Of a DNA stretch of 40,055 nt, positions 34,288 to 40,055 are shown in pieces; within the stretch, counting starts at the first letter, position 1, and each line of letters starts with the position of its first letter. Source of the stretch: Gemmatimonadaceae bacterium (GTDB lineage Bacteria > Gemmatimonadota > Gemmatimonadetes > Gemmatimonadales > Gemmatimonadaceae); the NCBI GenBank assembly GCA_014379355.1, contig JACMLX010000200.1:1-40055 (forward strand). The letters run 5' to 3'. Both the position numbers and the translations under genes were made by a program. Under the pieces are notes generated by a model, which saw only the letters and a program-made list of their open reading frames with translations, had not been told where the DNA came from and searched no databases.

Positions 34288-36345
34288 CTACTCCACTACC
34301 GGCGTTCGGGTGACTGCCCGCCTCGCGACGACACTCTCGGCGATCAAAAGCAGCGCGACGGCGAGCAGGAGGTACCACCACGTGGACTGCCGCGCCTCAC
34401 GATCGGCGAGTGTCTCCGTCGCCGAGGCCGATTGAAGCACAGCCTGCGCGCCGGGTGCGGCGGTGAGCGCAGTGGTGAGACGCAGCGCGTCGAAGCTCGC
34501 AAAGTCGAGCTCCGCTGGCGCCACGTTGGCTGCGACCAGCAACGGGCGCGCACCGGGTGTGCCACCGGGACGCAGCTCGAACACGCCGGCTTCGGTGAGT
34601 TCCAGCGCCGCGGGTGTGCCGTCGCCGCCAACCGTGACGCGACGCCCGGATGGTGCGGTTGCAACCCATCGCGGATCGGTGCCCGATGCGGGCGCGAGGT
34701 CCGATGGTCGAATACTGGCGCCGATCTCGAACGCACGCGGATCGTCGCGCCAGCTGGCCGCGTACCGCGCCAGTTGTTGCACGAGCGGCAGGAACGCCGG
34801 CTGACGCGGCAGGTCGTTCCACACGCCGTCGAACGTCGAGCCGAAGGTCAGCACGCGACCACGGCCTACCGCATGTTCGGTGAGCGCGGCTGTGCCGTCG
34901 TCGAATCGTGCCAGCACGCCCGCCGTCGTGTCGATGCCGCGGAACCGGTAGAATCGCGCCGCCGACAGATCGCCCGCGCGCGCGCCAGCGAGCAGTGCGA
35001 GCGCCGGATGCCGCTGGTCCATCGCGCCGAGCACGGCGCCGTTCGCCGTGCTGCGATCGGTCGGTGCGCGAATCTGACCCGGGATCAGCACGCGTGCTGC
35101 TGCCGGCCACGATGCCGATCGCATCTGGTCACCCATCGATACTATCAGGCCGCCACCCTCGTCCACGAACCGCAGCAGGCGGGCCGCGCCGATGCCGGTC
35201 GGGAATGACCCATCGGCGAGGAGAATGAGCCGTCGGCCGTTCAGGTCCGACGCGCTGACGCGCGATGGCGTCCGGCTCATGATCTCGAAGTGTGGCGCGT
35301 CACCGATGGCGAGCGCCCGCGAGAGGAACGCGCCGCTGCGCCCCTCGATGACGAGCGCGGACAGCACGGGCGCCTGCTGCAGCAGAAAATGAAAGGCGTC
35401 GTCACCGGGCACCGCGTCGGCCGCCAGCACGACGCGCGCCGGCAGTGGTGTCGGCGGCATCGGCACGGCCGCAAAACTGACCGCAGCGCCGCCGTCACGC
35501 GGCAGGTCGATCGTGCGCGTCGTCAGTACACGTCCACCGACCTCCAGTTGGACGACGACGCCACGGGCGGCCGCACCGATGTTCGCGATGCGTGCACTCA
35601 CGATCGCCTGCGCCGGGCCATCGTCATTGCGATCGCGTCGCACGTCCACCGACCGGACGGCACGATCCGAGACGGGAACGGCGCCGCTCACATCGACAGC
35701 GGCGAGTTCGGTGCCGGGCGCCATGCGCGAGTCGTCGCTCAGGTCCCACGCACTGCGCTGAAAATCGGACACGACGACGAGTGCCTTTCGCGGCGCATCA
35801 CTGGCGGAGAGCCGCTGCTGCGCGAGCGTGATCGCGGGGGCGAGCCGCGTCGATTCGTCGCTCGGCTGCAGTGAATCGAGGCCTGCGCGAAGCTGCGCGG
35901 CATCGCTCGTCGCTGCCGTCACCGCATTGGCGCGGCGATCGAACGGCACGAGCGTCATTCGATCGCCAGGCGCGAGCGTCCGGATCACGCTGTCCACCAC
36001 GGCCTTTGCGCGCACCCAGCGATCGCCGACACGCATCGAGAACGACCGATCGAGCAGCACGATGATCTCCCGACGCCGCTGATCCACGCCACCGATCACC
36101 GGACGCGGCCCGAACACCGGTCGCGCGAAGGCCAGCGCCAGCGCGATCACCGCCAGCGCGCGCAACAGGAACAGCCACGGATCCCGCAGATTGCGGCGCG
36201 AGGTGAACGGCGCCGGCGTCTTCTCGAGAAACATGAGCGACGGGAATGCCATCGGATCGCGTTTTTCACGCTGCACGAGATGCACGAGCAGCGGGACTGC
36301 AATCGCCGCCAGGCCAAGCAGGAACAATGGTGCGAGCACGGGCAT
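34288..36345 (-). CDS. BatA-domain protein with von Willebrand A domain
   Basis: A protein of 685 residues. It opens with the BatA (aerotolerance regulator N-terminal) module: a first helix (PLFLLGLAAIAVPLLVHLV), the KRDPMAFPSLMFLEKT linker and a second helix (LFLLRALAVIALALAFARP). A VWA domain follows from about residue 95 with the MIDAS motif LLDRSFSM. The middle (about 250-480) has beta-rich and amidotransferase-like GGLIVSMGDQ segments, and a last helix lies near the C-terminus (WWYLLLAVALLLIAE). ATG 36345 shares one base with the TGA of the DUF58 gene, so translation is coupled. Relatives act with MoxR ATPases in envelope stress or protein maturation; the exact task is unknown. Confidence 0.88.
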   Translation of the reverse strand: MPVLAPLFLLGLAAIAVPLLVHLVQREKRDPMAFPSLMFLEKTPAPFTSRRNLRDPWLFLLRALAVIALALAFARPVFGPRPVIGGVDQRRREIIVLLDRSFSMRVGDRWVRAKAVVDSVIRTLAPGDRMTLVPFDRRANAVTAATSDAAQLRAGLDSLQPSDESTRLAPAITLAQQRLSASDAPRKALVVVSDFQRSAWDLSDDSRMAPGTELAAVDVSGAVPVSDRAVRSVDVRRDRNDDGPAQAIVSARIANIGAAARGVVVQLEVGGRVLTTRTIDLPRDGGAAVSFAAVPMPPTPLPARVVLAADAVPGDDAFHFLLQQAPVLSALVIEGRSGAFLSRALAIGDAPHFEIMSRTPSRVSASDLNGRRLILLADGSFPTGIGAARLLRFVDEGGGLIVSMGDQMRSASWPAAARVLIPGQIRAPTDRSTANGAVLGAMDQRHPALALLAGARAGDLSAARFYRFRGIDTTAGVLARFDDGTAALTEHAVGRGRVLTFGSTFDGVWNDLPRQPAFLPLVQQLARYAASWRDDPRAFEIGASIRPSDLAPASGTDPRWVATAPSGRRVTVGGDGTPAALELTEAGVFELRPGGTPGARPLLVAANVAPAELDFASFDALRLTTALTAAPGAQAVLQSASATETLADREARQSTWWYLLLAVALLLIAESVVARRAVTRTPVVE

Positions 36346-37238
36346 CAGACCGCCGTGCGCAGGAACTCGCGCCGCAACAAGACGTCGAACAACACGCGAT
36401 CGAGTGGCTGCGACGTGTCCACGAGGCTGTAGTCGATGCGCCCGCCGCCGAGCTTCGAACGCATCGACGTCAGGTGCGATTCCATCGCGGCCTTGTAGCG
36501 CTCACGCACCTTGCCGGGACTGACCGGCAACCGTTCCCCCGTCTCGAGATCGCGGAACGTCGTCGAGTCGGCGAATGGAAAGGTGCGCTCCGCCGCATCG
36601 AGCAGCTGGATGACGATGACGTCGTGGCCCGCGCCGGTCAGCGGGCCGAGTGCCCGCAACACGTCGGCCGCAGGCTCATACAGGTCCGAGAGCAACAGGA
36701 ACAGTCCGCGCCGCGGCTGCGACTGCGCGATCTTTGCGAGAGGCCGGGCCAGTGCGCCGGTGCCGCTGGCCGTCGCTCGCTCGAGCGCGTGCAGCACGTT
36801 GGGCAGATGCCGCGCGGACGGCGGCACGATCTCACGCACATCATCGGCGAACGTCACCAGGCCGACACGATCGCGCTGCCGACGCGAGAACCAGGCGAGC
36901 GTCGCGGCGACCAGCTTCGCGTAACCGAGCTTGGTGATGCCACCGTGCGCGTATCCCATCGAGGCCGACACATCGAGCAGGACGGTGAAGTTCGTGTTGG
37001 TGTCGGCTTCGTACGTCTTGAGATACGTGCGCTCCGTGCGCGCATACACGCGCCAGTCGACATGCCGGATGTCGTCACCGGGCACGTAGGGTCGATGCTC
37101 GGCGAAGTCGGTCGAGAATCCGAGATGCGGTGACCGATGCAGGCCGGAGATGAAACCCTCCACCACCCAGCGCGCGACCAGTTCGAGATTGCCGATGCGT
37201 GACAGTGCCGCCGGGTCCAGCGTGAGCCGTTCGCTCAT
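36345..37238 (-). CDS. DUF58 protein
   Basis: A protein of 297 residues from ATG 37238; a longer frame to 37313 adds nothing domain-like. The DUF58 signature region is clear: RPYVPGDDIRHVDWRVYAR followed by TYLKTYEADTN. A VWA-like fold follows with a MIDAS motif LLDVSASMGY and later LLLSDLYEP. There is no membrane helix, so it is a soluble DUF58 form. DUF58 proteins are typical partners of MoxR AAA+ ATPases, encoded directly upstream here (37 bases away). Its stop overlaps the BatA/VWA start by one base. Confidence 0.92.
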   Translation of the reverse strand: MSERLTLDPAALSRIGNLELVARWVVEGFISGLHRSPHLGFSTDFAEHRPYVPGDDIRHVDWRVYARTERTYLKTYEADTNTNFTVLLDVSASMGYAHGGITKLGYAKLVAATLAWFSRRQRDRVGLVTFADDVREIVPPSARHLPNVLHALERATASGTGALARPLAKIAQSQPRRGLFLLLSDLYEPAADVLRALGPLTGAGHDVIVIQLLDAAERTFPFADSTTFRDLETGERLPVSPGKVRERYKAAMESHLTSMRSKLGGGRIDYSLVDTSQPLDRVLFDVLLRREFLRTAV

Positions 37239-37275
37239 GTGGGCCACCGCGGCACGCGGCATCGACGCCCGCCGA

Positions 37276-38313
37276 TCACGTGAGGCCCGCGCTCGGACGT
37301 GGCACCGCCGCAAGCAGGATCTCGACCAGCTTGTCCGTCGTGACCTTCTCGGCCTGCGCGTGGAAGTTGAGCAGCACGCGATGGCGCAGCACCGGCGCCG
37401 CGAGTGCCGCGATATCCTCGAAGCTCACGTGATAACGCCCGTGCATGAGTGCACGCGCCTTCCCGCCGAGCACGAGGTACTGTGCCGCGCGGACCGAGGC
37501 GCCGTAGCTGACCCAGTCCTTCACCTGCGGTGGTGCAAGCGGAGAGTCGGGTCGGGTCGCGCGCACGAGATGGACGGCGTAGCGCGCGACCGCGTCCGCC
37601 ACCGGAACGCGTCGCACCAGCTGCTGATACGCCACGATGTCCGACGCCGTCATGACACGCGTGAACGTGTGGCGTTGCACGGCCGTGGTCTGCTGCACCA
37701 CGGTCAGTTCCTCGTCCTCGGTGAGGTACCCGACCGTGACCTGAAACATGAACCGATCGAGTTGCGCTTCCGGCAGCGGATAGGTGCCTTCCAGCTCGAT
37801 CGGATTCTGCGTCGCGAAGACGAAGAACGGCGGATCGAGTGGATAGGTGCGTCCCTGCACCGTCACGCGCCGCTCCTGCATCGCCTCGAGCAGCGCCGCC
37901 TGTGTCTTCGGCGGCGTGCGATTGATTTCGTCTGCGAGCAGGATGTTGGTGAACAGCGGGCCGGGAACGAACGCCATCCGACGGCGTCCCGTTTCGGCAT
38001 CCTCCTGGATGATGTCGGTGCCGGTGATGTCGCTCGGCATCAGGTCGGGCGTGAACTGCACGCGCGCGAACTTGAGGTCGAGCACCTGCGCCATCGTGTG
38101 CACGAGGAGCGTCTTCGCGAGGCCCGGCACGCCGACGATGAGGCAGTTGCCGCCGGCGAACAACGCGATCAGCGCCTGTTCGATCACCGCTTCCTGCCCG
38201 ACGATCAGCTTGCGCAACTCGGCGAGGATGGCGGTGCGACCATCGCGCAGGCGATCAGCGAGCGCGAGGTCATCGTCGCCGGCAAGCGGCACGGTCGTGC
38301 GGTCGGCAGGCAT
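37276..38313 (-). CDS. MoxR family AAA+ ATPase
   Basis: A protein of 345 residues from ATG 38313, two bases after the DUF4159 stop. Walker A GVPGLAKT is at 61-68 and Walker B LLADEINR at about 125-132; FATQNPIELEGTYPLPEAQ is the sensor 1 region, followed by LDRFMF. The C-terminal lid domain ends near TTDKLVEILLA. MoxR ATPases work as chaperone-like machines with VWA-domain partners; the DUF58 and BatA/VWA proteins encoded next are the obvious candidates. Cytoplasmic. All ATPase residues are present. Confidence 0.95.
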   Translation of the reverse strand: MPADRTTVPLAGDDDLALADRLRDGRTAILAELRKLIVGQEAVIEQALIALFAGGNCLIVGVPGLAKTLLVHTMAQVLDLKFARVQFTPDLMPSDITGTDIIQEDAETGRRRMAFVPGPLFTNILLADEINRTPPKTQAALLEAMQERRVTVQGRTYPLDPPFFVFATQNPIELEGTYPLPEAQLDRFMFQVTVGYLTEDEELTVVQQTTAVQRHTFTRVMTASDIVAYQQLVRRVPVADAVARYAVHLVRATRPDSPLAPPQVKDWVSYGASVRAAQYLVLGGKARALMHGRYHVSFEDIAALAAPVLRHRVLLNFHAQAEKVTTDKLVEILLAAVPRPSAGLT

Positions 38314-38315
38314 GA

Positions 38316-39065
38316 TCAGTGGGTGAGCGCGTAGACGACGTAATTCACCGCGAGCTTGTACGCCTCGTTGGTGAGTGGGATCGGGAGCAACCCCTGGTCG
38401 GAGTATTCCATGTAGTCGCCGATGTCGTTGTTGAAGTTCGCGATCATGACGAGGCGTTTCGCCGGATCGTTGTCCTCGTACGCGCCCCAGAACTCGGACT
38501 TGATGCCGAAGTACGGATGCGACATGTCGAGATTGGAGATGCGGAAGAAGGAATCGAAGATCGGATGTGATGCGTCGATCTTCACCGGCACCAGCGTCGG
38601 GAAAGCCGTGCGCCACTTCTCCTCGAAGTTTTCCCAGTGGCGACCCGCGAAATCGTCGAAGATGACGAAGCCACCCTTGTTGACGTAGGCTTGCACACCA
38701 GCCAGTTCGGCCGGCGTCATGGTCCAGAAGCCCGGCTCGGAGACATAGGCGACCGGATACCGGTAGATCTCCTTGTCCGCGAACGACAGGATGTTCGATC
38801 CATCGAGCCGCGGCTTCATCGTCGACACTTCGTCGAGGATCTTCATGAAGTGTGTCTCCGACGTCGGATAGTCGTGATCCCATTTCAGGTCACGGCCGCC
38901 ACCGAGCGGCTCGAACTTCACCCGCATGAACGTAAAGCGGCCGTCGTATCGCACATTCGGATTCGGCGTGTCGCCAGGTGACGAACGCCGACCGCGCTGC
39001 GCCGGCAGGGCGAGCAGCGGCAACGACACGAGGGCGACGATCCACCAGCGGTTTCGACGGGTCAT
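38316..39065 (-). CDS. exported DUF4159 protein
   Basis: A protein of 249 residues from ATG 39065, which overlaps the upstream stop (ATGA). The N-terminus is a signal peptide (RRNRWWIVALVSLPLLALPA). The mature part matches DUF4159: FTFMRVKFEP, DLKWDHDYPTSETHFMKIL, YVSEPGFWTMTPAEL, and GGFVIFDDFAG, a segment resembling the glutamine-amidotransferase-like fold of this family without a catalytic Cys at the usual turn. It ends AVNYVVYALTH. DUF4159 genes often lie with MoxR/DUF58 genes, as here. Periplasmic; function unknown. Confidence 0.88.
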   Translation of the reverse strand: MTRRNRWWIVALVSLPLLALPAQRGRRSSPGDTPNPNVRYDGRFTFMRVKFEPLGGGRDLKWDHDYPTSETHFMKILDEVSTMKPRLDGSNILSFADKEIYRYPVAYVSEPGFWTMTPAELAGVQAYVNKGGFVIFDDFAGRHWENFEEKWRTAFPTLVPVKIDASHPIFDSFFRISNLDMSHPYFGIKSEFWGAYEDNDPAKRLVMIANFNNDIGDYMEYSDQGLLPIPLTNEAYKLAVNYVVYALTH

Positions 39066-40055
39066 GGAGTCTTCTTCGCGGGAGAACGGATCGTCAGCAG
39101 CAGGTCCTGCGCTGCCTCGAAGTTGGGGGCGAGGTCGAGGGCGCGCAGCACATCGAGGCGCGCCGCGGCGACATCGCCGGACGCGGCCAGCGCCTGTGCC
39201 AGTCGATAGTACGCATCGGCGCGGTCGGCGGGTCCCAGCGCCAGTACCGCACGCCGCGCCCGAATCGCCGTGGCCCACGCACGTCTGGCGAACGCCAGCT
39301 CCGCCAGCTGCGCATGCACCTTGCCGTCGAACGGATCGGCCACAGCAGCGCGTCGAGCGCAGCGATCGCTCCCGTCGTATCGCGCGCCGCCAACAACAGG
39401 CCCCCCAGCGTGATGTTCTCGTCGACCGCATCGCCATTGCGCACGGTGATCGCGGTGAGGGCGTCTCGCAGGCCGGCGGAGTCGCCTGTGGCCGCGTACG
39501 CGGTGACGAGGAAATGGTAGCCGCTGCCCGGCTCCGCCCACGCAGGGAACAGCGCGATGCCGCGCTTCGCTGCCTGCACGACAAGCGGCCACTGCTTCTG
39601 TTGCGCTGCCGTCGCCGCAGCGGTGAGCACGTCGCGCAACGGACCGGCCAGTTCCGTGCGTGGTTCGCCTGCCGCGTCAGACCGCACCTCGCCGCGGACC
39701 GCCGCAAATTCGCGCGCGAACTTCGCGCGAAACCAGCTGTCGAACGTCGAGTCCATCGCCGCCGAGTCGAGGCCGTACACGGCTTGCATGACCTGCGGCG
39801 TACGAGTTCCGTTGCGATACCCTGCAAGCAGCGCACGAATCCCCGGCATTCCCTTCCGGGCCTCGAGCATCTCGAACACGTATGCAGACAGCGCGTAGGA
39901 CAGGATCACTTCATGATCGTAGCGCGGGTGCACGAATCCGTCGTTGAGGCGGCTCACCGGCCGCAGGCGACCGGCGCTGTACGCCGCAATCAGGGACGGT
40001 GTCACTCCGCCGCCCCATTCCGGACGCGCAAGACGCTCCTCGTACACCGACAGTC
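39062..40055 (-). pseudogene. peptidase MA-like/TPR protein, frameshifted and cut by the window edge
   Basis: The front of the gene lies outside the window: the frame is open at the right edge, with only an internal GTG at 40047. From there to about 39350 one frame encodes an exported-protease-like C-terminal region (YEERLARPEWG, YDHEVILSYALSAYVFEMLE, GLDSAAMDSTFDSWFRAKF) and the start of a helical repeat region. From about 39345 to the TGA at 39062 the sense moves to another frame, giving TPR-like helices (VHAQLAELAFARRAWATAI, ADAYYRLAQALAASGDVAAA) and the end LLLTIRSPAKKTP. One missing G near 39343 explains the change. The stop overlaps the DUF4159 start, so this is the upstream gene of that operon. 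Mutation or sequencing error cannot be separated. Confidence 0.7.

Overview
The window is GC-rich (about two thirds G+C) and bacterial. Its gene set most resembles Gemmatimonadota: a DUF4159/MoxR/DUF58/BatA/DUF4175 block, a GMC oxidoreductase paired with a Tat-exported small subunit, a PQQ dehydrogenase, an S9 peptidase and many exported proteins. That assignment is inferred from gene content; there is no rRNA or other marker here. I saw no tRNA, rRNA, CRISPR array, transposase or integrase. Most genes lie on the minus strand in short operons.

Region 1 (1-6193): a DUF6438-type protein cut by the left edge and a small exported protein, both plus strand. They converge on a minus-strand cassette read from right to left: a 40-residue ORF, two unrecognised proteins that are clear paralogues of each other, an MsbA/peptide-exporter-type ABC transporter, and a 557-residue protein with propeller-like features. 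The cassette is the least explained part of the window.

Region 2 (6347-10256): a MacB-type permease without an ATPase gene, divergent from a translationally coupled pair: a GMC oxidoreductase without a signal peptide and a subunit-3 protein with a Tat signal.

Region 3 (10420-16780): carbohydrate degradation. A large lipoprotein with seven alternating Ig-like domains ends in a GH44 catalytic domain; next to it are an exported DUF1080 protein and a cytoplasmic GH13 alpha-glucosidase/amylase-like enzyme. A membrane PAS-GGDEF-EAL protein lies 13 bases upstream of the GH13 gene.

Region 4 (19349-22819): a single-chain EutB-EutC ethanolamine ammonia-lyase with a hairpin-rich leader, a 56-residue lipoprotein and a beta-barrel-like ORF that may be a gene remnant.

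Region 5 (22867-27965): S9 peptidase, PQQ-dependent dehydrogenase and histidine phosphatase, all minus strand. A perfect 14-bp inverted repeat separates the first two.

Region 6 (28196-29545, plus): an HNH nuclease and a SAM methyltransferase, converging on an exported MBL-fold hydrolase (29581-30462, minus).

Region 7 (30590-40055, minus): a membrane-associated operon read in the order TPR/peptidase-like gene (frameshifted and cut by the edge), DUF4159, MoxR, DUF58, BatA/VWA, DUF4175. Overlapping stop/start codons show translational coupling at two junctions.
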